This document shows, one piece after another, positions 45,220-54,313 of a stretch of 64,000 bases of DNA. Position numbers and translations under genes: made by a program. Below the pieces are notes generated by a model, which had not been told where the DNA came from, searched no databases, and saw nothing but the letters and a program-made list of their open reading frames with translations. The first letter of the stretch is position 1, and the number at the start of each line of letters is the position of its first letter. The DNA comes from Winogradskyella sp. KYW1333 (GTDB lineage: Bacteria > Bacteroidota > Bacteroidia > Flavobacteriales > Flavobacteriaceae): the NCBI RefSeq assembly GCF_003335675.1, contig NZ_QPHL01000017.1, positions 124,001-188,000 on the forward strand. Direction: 5' to 3'.

Positions 45220-46773
45220 ATGAAGATAAAGGGTAATATTACAATCTACATGTGCTTTATTGTGTGCGTGACATATGCTCAAGTAGATAGTACAGCAACA
45301 AGCAAGAATGTACCCTTAAGGATTGGTGATTCTATTATAGATGGCAGAATAATAAGCACACAAAACAAAATCCCAGCTGAATTAGATTCCCTTGAAATTA
45401 AGAACCTGCAAGACTTGACCGAAGCCAAGGAATTAGATCAGAAATGGTTGGGGGAACTGTATAGTAACTCGCTTTATGATACAATTTACAAATCTGTTTC
45501 AGAATTAACCTACGAACCTATTGATTATCCCGAATTGACAACGGACACATTGAAGGCAAGGCTTGAGCGACTCAACGCTAGAACACCATTCAATATAGAG
45601 TACAATCCCTCTTTAGAAAGTGTAATTAGGCGTTTTTTAAAACAAAGAAGGTCCTCGGTAGAACGACTTATGGGGCTAAGTCATTTTTATTTCCCAATGT
45701 TTGAGCAAGAATTTGACAATTATAACATTCCGCTAGAAATGAAGTATTTGGCAATTGTTGAATCCGCATTAAAACCCAGAGCACGATCCAGGGTTGGCGC
45801 TACAGGGCTTTGGCAATTTATGTTTGCAACCGGAAGGGAATACAAATTAGATGTTAGCAGCTATGTAGACGAGCGGAGCGATCCGATTAGATCTACAACA
45901 GCAGCGGCACAATACTTATCTAGATTATATAAAATATTTGGTGATTGGGACTTAGCATTAGCGGCATATAATTCGGGACCTGGTAATGTTAATAAGGCAA
46001 TAAGACGATCTGGTGGTTATAAAAATTATTGGAATATAAGATCTAATTTGCCAAGAGAAACAGCTGGGTATGTCCCATCTTTTTTAGCCATTATGTATAT
46101 TTTTGAATACGCAGAAGAACACGGATTTAAACCCGAGAGACCAGCTTTTCAGTATATTGAAACAGACACTGTACATGTAAAGCAAATGATTAGTTTAGAC
46201 CATGTTTCTGAGGTGACCGGAGTAAATATTGAGGAGCTTCAATTTTTAAATCCATCATATAAATTAGATATAATTCCAAAAGTAGAGGGCAAAACTTACG
46301 CACTCAGATTGCCTCGAGAAGCCATTGGAGTGTTTACGTCTAATGAGGATAAAGTTTATGCTTTCGCCCAAGCGGAATTTAATAAACGTGAAAAACCACT
46401 ACCTCAACTTTTTAATCAAGATTCTAAAATTAGGTATCGTGTAAAGAGTGGAGATTATTTAGGAAAGATTGCAAGACGATATGGCGTTAGAGTAAGCCAG
46501 ATAAAACACTGGAATGGACTAAGAAGCAATAATTTAAAAATAGGCCAACGACTTACCATATACCCAAGAAATCCAGTTGCAACACCACCGCCAAAGACCA
46601 CTAAAAAACCAACAGAAACTAAGGGTAGAATAACTTATAAAGTAAAAGAGGGTGATTCCCTTTGGAGTGTTGCGCAAAAATTTTCTGGAGTTTCTGTAGA
46701 GAATCTTAAAGATTGGAACGATATTAGTGGTAGTAATCTTAAAATAGGAATGACGCTAATAGTGTCTAAATAA
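45220..46773 (+). CDS. MltD-like lytic transglycosylase with two LysM domains
   Basis: A 517-residue exported murein hydrolase with a signal peptide (about 1-20, ending TYAQ). The SLT domain (about 150-300) has the catalytic Glu181 in AIVESALKPRARS, then GATGLWQFM and ALAAYNSGPGNVNKAI. LysM repeats are at about 407-450 (YRVKSGDYLGKIARRYGVRV) and 470-515 (YKVKEGDSLWSVAQKFSGVS). The family cuts glycan strands to release anhydromuropeptides. It starts 61 bases after pgk, and the DUF4837 gene follows by 21 bases. Confidence 0.93.
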   Translation: MKIKGNITIYMCFIVCVTYAQVDSTATSKNVPLRIGDSIIDGRIISTQNKIPAELDSLEIKNLQDLTEAKELDQKWLGELYSNSLYDTIYKSVSELTYEPIDYPELTTDTLKARLERLNARTPFNIEYNPSLESVIRRFLKQRRSSVERLMGLSHFYFPMFEQEFDNYNIPLEMKYLAIVESALKPRARSRVGATGLWQFMFATGREYKLDVSSYVDERSDPIRSTTAAAQYLSRLYKIFGDWDLALAAYNSGPGNVNKAIRRSGGYKNYWNIRSNLPRETAGYVPSFLAIMYIFEYAEEHGFKPERPAFQYIETDTVHVKQMISLDHVSEVTGVNIEELQFLNPSYKLDIIPKVEGKTYALRLPREAIGVFTSNEDKVYAFAQAEFNKREKPLPQLFNQDSKIRYRVKSGDYLGKIARRYGVRVSQIKHWNGLRSNNLKIGQRLTIYPRNPVATPPPKTTKKPTETKGRITYKVKEGDSLWSVAQKFSGVSVENLKDWNDISGSNLKIGMTLIVSK

Positions 46774-46794
46774 ATACCAAAAAATTTAAAAGAT

Positions 46795-47775
46795 ATGAGA
46801 GCAGTCTATACTGTATTAATGTGTATGCTTTTTCTAACTTGTGGCGAAGGCAAAAGCGATGGAAAGAAAGTTTATTTGCCAGCGTCTAACGGAAATTTAA
46901 ATACAATATCTGTGGTGGTAGATAATTTGCTCTGGGATAATAAGGTTGGAGAAAGTATAAGAAACATTTTTGCCGCACCTTTAAATGGATTGCCAGTAGA
47001 CGAACCATTATTTAAACTTCATCAAATCCCAACTCAGGTTTTTGATGGTTTTACTACTCGAAGCAGAATTGTTCTTAAAATAGAGAAGGGTAATTTGCAA
47101 CCAACGACCGAAATCGTTAATGAAGCTTTTGCAAAACCACAAACAGTTGCGGTAATTAGAGGCAAAACAGATGCAGAAATAATTAATCAACTTCAAGAAA
47201 ATAAGGATAAAATTATTGATGCATTTAACAAAGAAGAAGTAAAAGAAAAACAAAGGCGAATAAAGCTGTCTTTACTTGTCGATGAAAAAATAGAGGAAAG
47301 TTTAGGTTTTACAATAAACATACCTTCTGCATACAGAATAAGCAAAGCAACAGATGATTTTTTCTGGGTAAGAAAAAATATAAGCAACTCAAAAACAATG
47401 GAGTTTATGTTTTATGAAATTCCATTGGAAACAATTTCAAAGGGAGATAGTACGATTGTTGATATTGTTAAAATGAGGGATCGTGTATCAAAAACGAAAA
47501 TACCTGGAGAAGACAATATTTACATGAAGGTGGAAGAAGCATATGCACCCTCAATGTTTAACACCATAATAGACAACAAACCAACATACGAGGTTAGAAG
47601 TGTTTGGACAATGAATGAATATCCAATGGCCGGGCCATTTATCACCTACTTAATAGAGGACAAAATTAATAGCCGTTATTTGGTTGCAGATGGTTACGTA
47701 TATGCACCATCTCTTAGTAAACGAGATTTAGTGTTCGAGTTAGAATCGATAATAAAATCAATAAAGATTAAATAA
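46795..47775 (+). CDS. DUF4837-family lipoprotein
   Basis: A 326-residue protein with a lipoprotein signal (MRAVYTVLMCMLFLTC). The start of the mature part, LPASNGNLNTISVVVDNLLWDNKVGESI, and the later DFFWVRKNISNSKTMEFMFYEIPL are the DUF4837 pattern as I recall it, known mainly from Bacteroidota. No enzymatic motif is visible. Its position behind a murein hydrolase gene, with a shared terminator, suggests an envelope role, but this is inference. Confidence 0.8.
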   Translation: MRAVYTVLMCMLFLTCGEGKSDGKKVYLPASNGNLNTISVVVDNLLWDNKVGESIRNIFAAPLNGLPVDEPLFKLHQIPTQVFDGFTTRSRIVLKIEKGNLQPTTEIVNEAFAKPQTVAVIRGKTDAEIINQLQENKDKIIDAFNKEEVKEKQRRIKLSLLVDEKIEESLGFTINIPSAYRISKATDDFFWVRKNISNSKTMEFMFYEIPLETISKGDSTIVDIVKMRDRVSKTKIPGEDNIYMKVEEAYAPSMFNTIIDNKPTYEVRSVWTMNEYPMAGPFITYLIEDKINSRYLVADGYVYAPSLSKRDLVFELESIIKSIKIK

Positions 47776-47782
47776 AATAAAA

Positions 47783-47810
47783 AAAGCCAGCTAAGATGCT
47801 GGCTTTTTTT
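47783..47810. terminator. bidirectional intrinsic terminator
   Basis: AAAGCCAGC, a six-base loop and GCTGGCTTT with A and T runs. It separates the DUF4837 gene from the convergent tatA gene. Confidence 0.88.
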
Positions 47811-47823
47811 GTGGTGTTATTTT

Positions 47824-48003
47824 TTATTCTTTTTCCTCGTTTGAAGATTCATCTTTGCTGGCATCCTTAAACTCTTTCAATCCACTGCCCAGCCCTCTCA
47901 TTAATTCAGGAATTTTTCTCCCACCAAAAAGGATTAAAATTACTACCGCTATTAATACCACTTGGGGCCACCCAATAGCTAAGGGTATTGTAACAAAACT
48001 CAT
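47824..48003 (-). CDS. tatA: Sec-independent translocase subunit TatA
   Basis: A 59-residue protein. It reads [20 protein letters not shown], then [20 protein letters not shown] and [13 protein letters not shown] with an acidic tail. A single membrane segment is followed by the FGGRKIPEL hinge and an amphipathic helix, the TatA/E hallmark. TatA oligomers form the passage for folded proteins across the inner membrane. tatC is not adjacent. A good promoter (TTG, 18 bases, TAACTTTG) precedes it. Confidence 0.93.
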   Translation of the reverse strand: MSFVTIPLAIGWPQVVLIAVVILILFGGRKIPELMRGLGSGLKEFKDASKDESSNEEKE

Positions 48004-48021
48004 AATTTTTAATTTAGGCTA

Positions 48022-48050
48022 CAAAGTTAATAATTAAACTTAAATAACAA
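48022..48050 (-). promoter_or_regulatory. Bacteroidota promoter for tatA
   Basis: On the minus strand, TTG (48048-48050), 18 bases, then TAACTTTG (48022-48029), 18 bases before the tatA ATG. This is among the best-formed promoters in the window. Confidence 0.65.
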
Positions 48051-48103
48051 CGTTGTTTAGCTAACTTTAGCACTTAATAACAATAAGGTTTCAGTATTTT
48101 AAC

Positions 48104-48111
48104 TAATTTTG
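48104..48111 (+). promoter_or_regulatory. Bacteroidota -7 box for the M23 peptidase gene
   Basis: TAATTTTG, five bases before the ATG at 48117. As at rbfA, this spacing would give a leaderless or near-leaderless transcript. Confidence 0.45.
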
Positions 48112-48116
48112 TTTCG

Positions 48117-48983
48117 ATGGCAAAAAAGAAAAAAAAAGAAAAAAAATTAGCCAAAAAATTACTACATCAGTATCGACTTGTAATCTTAAATGAAGATACT
48201 TTTGAAGAGCGCTTTGCTATAAAGCTTACCAGGTTAAATGTCTTTGTTTTGACGTCAATTTCTGCTATTGTATTAATCTTCTTCACCACCTTACTTATTG
48301 CGTTTACACCTCTAAGAGAATATATTCCAGGATATTCTTCTGCAAGATTAAAAAAAGAAGCCTCCTTATTAAACTATAAAACCGATTCGCTAGTAAGAGA
48401 GCTTGAGCTGAACAAACAATATTATTCCTCAATCAGAAAGGTGCTAACAGGAGATATTGCCTCTGTTGAATTTAATAGAGATTCAATAATGGAACTCGCA
48501 AAGAATGATTTAGATTATTTAGAAGTAGAGAAGAACAAAGAGGACTCCATTTTGAGGGCAAAAGTAGAAAAAGAGGATAAATATAATTTATTCGAATCCT
48601 CAATTGACCCATCCAATTTTGTGCTATTTCCACCAGTTAACGGAACAATTTCTGATGATTACGATATAAAAGAAAAACATTATGCAGTAGATGTTGTTGT
48701 CGCAACAAATACACCAATTAAAGCAGTTGCCGATGGCACTGTGATTTTTGCAGAATGGACAGTAGAAACAGGGTATGTGGTTATTATGAAGCATAATCAG
48801 GAATTAATTTCGGTATATAAGCACAACTCTGCCATTACAAAATCACAAGGTGATTTAGTAAAAGCGGGCGAAGTAATTGCTATGTCAGGTAATACAGGCG
48901 AATTGAGCACAGGTCCACATTTGCATTTTGAGCTATGGAGTAAGGGCTATCCGGTTAACCCAACCAATTTTATTGATTTTTAG
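48117..48983 (+). CDS. M23-family (LytM-type) metallopeptidase
   Basis: A 288-residue protein. A lysine-rich cytosolic start (MAKKKKKEKKLAKKLL) precedes one membrane segment (about 42-65) and a coiled region (about 75-165). The C-terminal LytM domain starts near 180. The zinc residues are visible in HYAVDVVVATNTPIKAVADG (H and D) and GPHLHFELW (second HxH). The central HNSAIT fits the family. It either cleaves peptidoglycan cross-links or regulates amidases. GH3-family gene follows by two bases. Confidence 0.92.
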   Translation: MAKKKKKEKKLAKKLLHQYRLVILNEDTFEERFAIKLTRLNVFVLTSISAIVLIFFTTLLIAFTPLREYIPGYSSARLKKEASLLNYKTDSLVRELELNKQYYSSIRKVLTGDIASVEFNRDSIMELAKNDLDYLEVEKNKEDSILRAKVEKEDKYNLFESSIDPSNFVLFPPVNGTISDDYDIKEKHYAVDVVVATNTPIKAVADGTVIFAEWTVETGYVVIMKHNQELISVYKHNSAITKSQGDLVKAGEVIAMSGNTGELSTGPHLHFELWSKGYPVNPTNFIDF

Positions 48984-48985
48984 TA

Positions 48986-50488
48986 ATGTCTTCTATAAAA
49001 GAAAAACTTTCCAAACCATTTGCTAGCCTGGTGGCAAAGCGTATAGAAAAATGGGCTAGAAATCCTGAAAAAACTCAACAAAAGGTATTTCGAAATTTAA
49101 TTAGCTCCGCAACAAACACATCATTTGGTAAAGACCATAATTTTAAAAAGATAAACACCTATGAGGATTTCAAGTCCAATGTACCAATAAGAGATTATGA
49201 AGACCTGAGACCTTATGTGGAAAGGATAGTGAAAGGAGAAGACAATGTGCTTTGGAAAGGAAAACCGTTGTATTTTGCCAAAACATCAGGGACTACTTCT
49301 GGCGCTAAATATATTCCTATTACCAAAGAGAGTATGCCAACTCACGTTAAAGCAGCAAGAAATGCGATTCTCATGTATATTCACGAAACCGGCAACACTC
49401 AATTTGTAGATGGTAGAATGATATTCTTACAGGGAAGCCCGATTCTAGAAGAAAAAAACGGGATAAAACTTGGACGCCTTTCAGGTATTGTTGCTCATTA
49501 TGTTCCAAAGTATCTTCAAAAAAACAGAATGCCTTCGTTTGAAACCAACTGCATTGAAGATTGGGAGGCAAAGGTAGAAGCTATTATTGATGAAACGCTG
49601 AGGGAGGACATGACTATTATTTCAGGTATCCCATCTTGGGTACAAATGTATTTTGAAAAACTGATTGAAAAAACAGACAAGAAAGTAGGTGAAGTCTTTA
49701 AGAACTTTAGTCTATTTATTTTTGGAGGAGTTAATTATGAACCATATCGCGCAAAGTTTGAAAATTTAATAGGACGAAAAGTAGATAGTATAGAATTGTA
49801 TCCTGCAAGCGAAGGTTTTTTTGCATTTCAAGACAAGCAAGATGAAAAAGGGATGCTTTTGCAGCTTAAGTCGGGTATTTTTTATGAATTTGTAGAGGCA
49901 GATAGATTTTATGATGAAAACCCCGAGCGAATTACAATTAAAGACGTAAAACTTGAAGTAAATTATGTTATGATAATATCTTCAACCGCAGGATTATGGG
50001 CATATAATATTGGTGACACCGTGCAATTCACCTCTTTAAAACCCTACCGTGTCATAGTTAGTGGTAGAATTAAACACTTTATATCAGCATTTGGAGAGCA
50101 TGTTATTGGTAAAGAGGTTGAGCAAGCATTTAAAGAGGCAACAGAAAACACAAGTATTACAGTAAATGAGTTTACTGTAGCGCCACAAATTAATCCTAGT
50201 AATGGCCTACCTTATCATGAATGGTTTGTTGAGTTTGAGAATTTACCCGAAAATGAAGCGAAGTTTATAGAAGCTTTGGACAATTCATTACAGCAACAAA
50301 ACAGTTATTATTACGATTTAATAGCTGGTAAGGTGTTACAACCACTGAAACTAACTAAGATTAAAAAGGACGGTTTTCAAAATTATATGAAATCTATTGG
50401 GAAACTAGGAGGGCAAAACAAAATACCTAGACTTTCTAACGATCGTAAAATTGCGGATAAGTTATATGAACTTCAATTGACTAAATAA
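48986..50488 (+). CDS. GH3-family acyl-adenylating protein
   Basis: A 500-residue protein of the GH3 auxin-responsive family, which belongs to the ANL adenylating superfamily. The nucleotide loop KTSGTTSGAKYIPIT lies at about residues 98-112. LYPASEGFFAFQ and YNIGDTVQFTSLKPYRVIVSGR (key residues G-D, R) match the later ATP/AMP motifs, and FISAFGEHVIGKEVEQA is typical. Plant members conjugate acyl groups to amino acids; the bacterial substrate is unknown. It lies two bases after the M23 gene. Confidence 0.87.
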   Translation: MSSIKEKLSKPFASLVAKRIEKWARNPEKTQQKVFRNLISSATNTSFGKDHNFKKINTYEDFKSNVPIRDYEDLRPYVERIVKGEDNVLWKGKPLYFAKTSGTTSGAKYIPITKESMPTHVKAARNAILMYIHETGNTQFVDGRMIFLQGSPILEEKNGIKLGRLSGIVAHYVPKYLQKNRMPSFETNCIEDWEAKVEAIIDETLREDMTIISGIPSWVQMYFEKLIEKTDKKVGEVFKNFSLFIFGGVNYEPYRAKFENLIGRKVDSIELYPASEGFFAFQDKQDEKGMLLQLKSGIFYEFVEADRFYDENPERITIKDVKLEVNYVMIISSTAGLWAYNIGDTVQFTSLKPYRVIVSGRIKHFISAFGEHVIGKEVEQAFKEATENTSITVNEFTVAPQINPSNGLPYHEWFVEFENLPENEAKFIEALDNSLQQQNSYYYDLIAGKVLQPLKLTKIKKDGFQNYMKSIGKLGGQNKIPRLSNDRKIADKLYELQLTK

Positions 50489-50490
50489 GC

Positions 50491-50498
50491 TATATTTG
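50491..50498 (+). promoter_or_regulatory. Bacteroidota -7 box for the DUF6909 gene
   Basis: TATATTTG fits TAnnTTTG, 16 bases before the ATG. It lies just after the GH3 stop, so the DUF6909 gene probably has its own promoter. Confidence 0.5.
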
Positions 50499-50514
50499 CA
50501 GGTTAAACAAAACA

Positions 50515-52206
50515 ATGAGCAAAAACAATAAAAATCATAAAAGAACTAGAGCCCAAGAAAGTTCTAATGCCATAGAGCGCATGTATATTACAATGCGCCA
50601 TTTGTTTAATCGCGGTTTTTACAAACCAATGGGTGTTTCTGGAGAGACTTTGAGAGAGGCCCTTCTTTTATTAAGGCCCGAAATTTACGGCTCAATAGCT
50701 GATGAAAAGGCAGAATTAGAAGGACTACTTTACGTAATTGATAGGTTGCCTCAAGGAATTGAAGAATGCTCATATATTAATTTAACAAGTGATGAAGGCT
50801 ATGCTAATTCGCATTTCACGCCGATAATTCCTGAAAAGCGAAGAAGAAATTGTTATCGTATTGATGACGAACAGATGAACATTGAGATTACCAGGGGGCG
50901 ATCTGAAATATATGATATTTTAACACACTTAACATTTTTGTTTGTTGAATCTCACAAAATTAGTGAGCGTGTATTAATTAATGAACGCGGTGATACGACT
51001 CGAGATTGGAAAAAGTTGGAGAAAGCAGTAATATCAAATAAAAAGCTTATCCAAAAAGAACGTGAGATTGCCATTACACACACGGCAAACATCTTAGGAC
51101 GGACCTTTAATGAGTTGACCGAGGCATATCCTAATTTTGCTTCAGAGGGTCAGCCTGAGCGATTATTACATATAATTTATTGGTTGGGAAAATTAGCAAT
51201 CGAAGAAAAAATTAACAACAACAAAAGAACAATCACGTTTAGTCCAGTATTAAGAGAACGGCTTGGGCACCATATACATGGAGAAATATGGGCAGACAAG
51301 ATAAAAAGTGTTTTACATAAAAACAACTTACTTGAAAGGCCTATTCATATCATAAGCGCAAATATGCACAGCGTTATGAATTCTTTTTTTGCAAAATCTA
51401 CGCTTAAGACCAAAGATTCTAAGAAGGATATTTTCGGCTATTATGAAGCTTTAAGCAATTCTAAAAACGGTGAAATGCGCAATAAAGTTGAGAAAACAGC
51501 GTTGCAAAACGGAATGATTTATATAGAAGATAAATCAGGCACCAACATTGATGTTCAGATTTTTGATACGGATAAAATAGATTTTTCTAAAACAGGATTT
51601 ACCTATTCAGAGGCAGATAAAAATAACAAAGCAGTTATATTTGTAATGGACTATGCATTTGGAGAGCAAGCCTATGAAACTTTAGATGAATTTCTTAAGC
51701 CAATAAAGGTGAATGGAAAGAAAGTTCATTTAGATGTAAAATCTATTTCAATTATGGGTAAGGCAGGTATTTTAGAGGGCGAAAAAGGAGATGTCATGAT
51801 TCCTTCGGCGCATATATTCGAAGGTACTGCAGATAATTATCCGTTTAAAAATGAACTGAACAAGGAAGATCTTGCGGATTGTAGTGTAAATGTTTATGAG
51901 GGCACAATGGTTACAGTTTTAGGGACTTCTTTACAGAATAAAGAGATTTTGAAATTTTTCAAGAACTCAACCTGGAATGTAATTGGATTGGAAATGGAAG
52001 GCGCTCATTATCAAAAAGCAATTCAATCAGCTTCAAAAGTGAGAGGAAATATTAATGGAGATGTGAAGGTTAGATATGCCTATTATGCCAGCGACAACCC
52101 TTTAGAAACAGGTAGTACTTTGGCGTCAGGAGGACTGGGAACATCTGGTGTTAAACCAACATACGTAATTACAAATAAAATTTTAGAACAAATATTTAAT
52201 TCATAG
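50515..52206 (+). CDS. DUF6909-family protein with nucleoside-phosphorylase-like C-terminal part
   Basis: A 563-residue cytosolic protein. The first ~270 residues are helical and unfamiliar (SNAIERMYITMRHLFNRGFY, LLLLRPEIYGSIADEKAELEG). From about 340 the sequence takes on the look of the purine-nucleoside-phosphorylase / AMP-nucleosidase fold: AVIFVMDYAFGEQAYE, IMGKAGILEGEKGDVMIPSA and VIGLEMEGAHYQKAI. The EMEGAH motif (residues 493-498) resembles the ribose-binding loop of that superfamily. I believe the family is annotated as DUF6909 in Bacteroidota. A nucleotide-related role is inference. A two-TM protein gene starts three bases later. Confidence 0.65.
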   Translation: MSKNNKNHKRTRAQESSNAIERMYITMRHLFNRGFYKPMGVSGETLREALLLLRPEIYGSIADEKAELEGLLYVIDRLPQGIEECSYINLTSDEGYANSHFTPIIPEKRRRNCYRIDDEQMNIEITRGRSEIYDILTHLTFLFVESHKISERVLINERGDTTRDWKKLEKAVISNKKLIQKEREIAITHTANILGRTFNELTEAYPNFASEGQPERLLHIIYWLGKLAIEEKINNNKRTITFSPVLRERLGHHIHGEIWADKIKSVLHKNNLLERPIHIISANMHSVMNSFFAKSTLKTKDSKKDIFGYYEALSNSKNGEMRNKVEKTALQNGMIYIEDKSGTNIDVQIFDTDKIDFSKTGFTYSEADKNNKAVIFVMDYAFGEQAYETLDEFLKPIKVNGKKVHLDVKSISIMGKAGILEGEKGDVMIPSAHIFEGTADNYPFKNELNKEDLADCSVNVYEGTMVTVLGTSLQNKEILKFFKNSTWNVIGLEMEGAHYQKAIQSASKVRGNINGDVKVRYAYYASDNPLETGSTLASGGLGTSGVKPTYVITNKILEQIFNS

Positions 52207-52209
52207 AAC

Positions 52210-53262
52210 ATGAGTGAAAATTTACCAAAAGGACCACAAAACGAAGAAGTAGATTTAGGGCAACTTTTTAATGCAATTGGAGGGCTTTTCGAACGACTAT
52301 TTACTTTTATTGGAAAAACCCTAAAAGGAATATTTAAGGCTATAATATACGCTTTAAAACCTTTTGTAAATAACTTTAAAGTTATATCCATAATTTTATT
52401 TATCGCTACCATACTGGGTTTTACAACAGAAAAATTATCTGGCCCAACGTATGTTTCAGATATGTTAGTTAGGCCATATTTTGACTCAAAATATCAATTG
52501 GCTAATAATGTAGACTATTTTAACGCATTGATTGAGGCAGAAAATTTTCAAGAATTATCACAGATATTTGAAATTGACACAATTAAGGCCAGTCATCTTA
52601 AAGGTTTTGAAATGGAAATAGGGCCAGAAACAGAAAATGATTTATTGCAACAATATGATAACTATATAAAAACAATTGATAGCACACTGGCTTTAGATGT
52701 GACTTATGAGGAATTTATTGAAAATAGAGATATTTTAGCGGCGTCTATTTTTTCAATAAAGGCAAGATCAAGCACTCACGATATATTTCCAAGTCTTGAA
52801 CAAGGTTTCGTTAAAACATTTGAGAATGAATATTCCAGGAAGCTTAAAAGAATAAGAGATTCGACAGTTATACTTAAAAAATCTTATCACCAAATAGAAC
52901 TTAGACGTGTAGACAGCCTACAAAAGGTTTACTTGAATATTTTAGAAAAGGAATCGGATAAAGACCAATTATCTATGGGAGAAGGCGGTTTGTTTCCAAT
53001 AACACAAGAACGATCTGTAACAAGGGAGTACGAGCTGTTTCAGGAAGAACTTAAGGCAAGAAATGCTATAAGTAATTTAGATCAAAAATTGATTGAAGAA
53101 AGTGACTTTTATGATATATTATCAGGATTTGAAGAAGTGGGAACAGAGGATAAGGATATATTTGAAAAATACTCTATTATATTTCCATTGACAGTACTTG
53201 CCCTTATGATTATTACTTTTTTATTGTTTAGAGTTTTTAATTTCATTAAAAAGTATGAATAA
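52210..53262 (+). CDS. two-TM membrane protein, possible Wzz-like chain-length regulator
   Basis: A 350-residue protein with a cytosolic N-terminus, a first membrane segment at about 55-75 (VISIILFIATILGF), a ~260-residue periplasmic part with helical/coiled segments (about 205-280), and a second membrane segment near 322-344 (IIFPLTVLALMIITFLLF). This is the topology of Wzz/PCP co-polymerases that set polysaccharide length. It directly precedes the rfb genes and its last eight bases overlap rfbB. No conserved PCP Pro motif was recognised, so the assignment rests on topology and neighbourhood. Confidence 0.55.
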   Translation: MSENLPKGPQNEEVDLGQLFNAIGGLFERLFTFIGKTLKGIFKAIIYALKPFVNNFKVISIILFIATILGFTTEKLSGPTYVSDMLVRPYFDSKYQLANNVDYFNALIEAENFQELSQIFEIDTIKASHLKGFEMEIGPETENDLLQQYDNYIKTIDSTLALDVTYEEFIENRDILAASIFSIKARSSTHDIFPSLEQGFVKTFENEYSRKLKRIRDSTVILKKSYHQIELRRVDSLQKVYLNILEKESDKDQLSMGEGGLFPITQERSVTREYELFQEELKARNAISNLDQKLIEESDFYDILSGFEEVGTEDKDIFEKYSIIFPLTVLALMIITFLLFRVFNFIKKYE

Positions 53263-54313
53263 TCACAGAAAGAAAATCTTAATTACTGGAGGAGCGGGTT
53301 TTATTGGTTCTCATGTTGTTAGATTGTTTGTTGAAAAATATCCAGATTATCACATCTATAATCTTGACGCTTTGACCTACGCAGGAAATTTAGAAAATCT
53401 TAAAGATGTTGAAGACAGGCCAAATTATAGCTTTATTAAGGGAGATATTAATAACGAAACCTTTATTAACACTATTTTTAAAGAGAGTCGATTTGATGGA
53501 ATTATTCATTTAGCAGCAGAGTCTCATGTAGACAGATCTATTACAGATCCATTGGCATTCGTACGAACTAACGTTTTGGGAACCATGAATCTTTTAAACG
53601 CATTTAAAAACACATGGGATAATAATTATAAAAATAAATTATTTTACCATATAAGCACAGATGAGGTTTATGGTTCTCTAGGAGAATCAGGTTTGTTTAC
53701 AGAAATCACATCATACAACCCAAATTCACCGTATTCAGCCTCTAAAGCAAGTTCAGATCATTTTGTAAGAGCATATGGCGAAACTTATAGATTGCCTTAT
53801 ATTATTTCAAACTGCTCAAATAATTATGGGCCTAATCAATTTCCAGAGAAGCTGATCCCTCTGTTTATCAATAATATATTAAATAAAAAACCACTACCGC
53901 TTTACGGAGATGGTAATTACACAAGAGACTGGCTTTTTGTTTTGGACCATGCAATAGCTATAGATTTAATTTTTCATAAGGGTAAACTAAAGGACACCTA
54001 CAATATTGGAGGGTTTAATGAATGGAAAAACATCGATTTGGTAAAATTGCTATGTGAACAAATGGATAAAAAAATCAATAGAGAAAAAGGGTCTTCCGAA
54101 AAACTTATTACATATGTTAAGGATCGTCCCGGACATGATTTAAGATATGCAATAGACGCATCCAAAATAAACAAGGAGTTAGGATGGGAACCATCGGTTA
54201 CTTTTGAAGAAGGTCTTTCCAAAACAATAGACTGGTATTTGTCCAATGAAAACTGGCTAAAGAATGTTACTTCTGGAGATTATCAAAAGTATTATCTAAA
54301 ACAGTATAGTTAA
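53255..54313 (+). CDS. rfbB: dTDP-glucose 4,6-dehydratase
   Basis: A 352-residue NAD-dependent short-chain dehydrogenase-type enzyme, the second step to dTDP-L-rhamnose. NAD motif TGGAGFIGSH, AAESHVDRSI, catalytic HISTDEVYG (Thr-Asp-Glu) and YSASKASSDHFVRAY (Tyr-x-x-x-Lys) are all present. NYGPNQFPEKLIPLFI and GDGNYTRDWLFVLDH are also diagnostic. Overlap with the upstream gene and an immediate rfbA start (next base after the stop) show an operon. Confidence 0.96.
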   Translation: MNNHRKKILITGGAGFIGSHVVRLFVEKYPDYHIYNLDALTYAGNLENLKDVEDRPNYSFIKGDINNETFINTIFKESRFDGIIHLAAESHVDRSITDPLAFVRTNVLGTMNLLNAFKNTWDNNYKNKLFYHISTDEVYGSLGESGLFTEITSYNPNSPYSASKASSDHFVRAYGETYRLPYIISNCSNNYGPNQFPEKLIPLFINNILNKKPLPLYGDGNYTRDWLFVLDHAIAIDLIFHKGKLKDTYNIGGFNEWKNIDLVKLLCEQMDKKINREKGSSEKLITYVKDRPGHDLRYAIDASKINKELGWEPSVTFEEGLSKTIDWYLSNENWLKNVTSGDYQKYYLKQYS

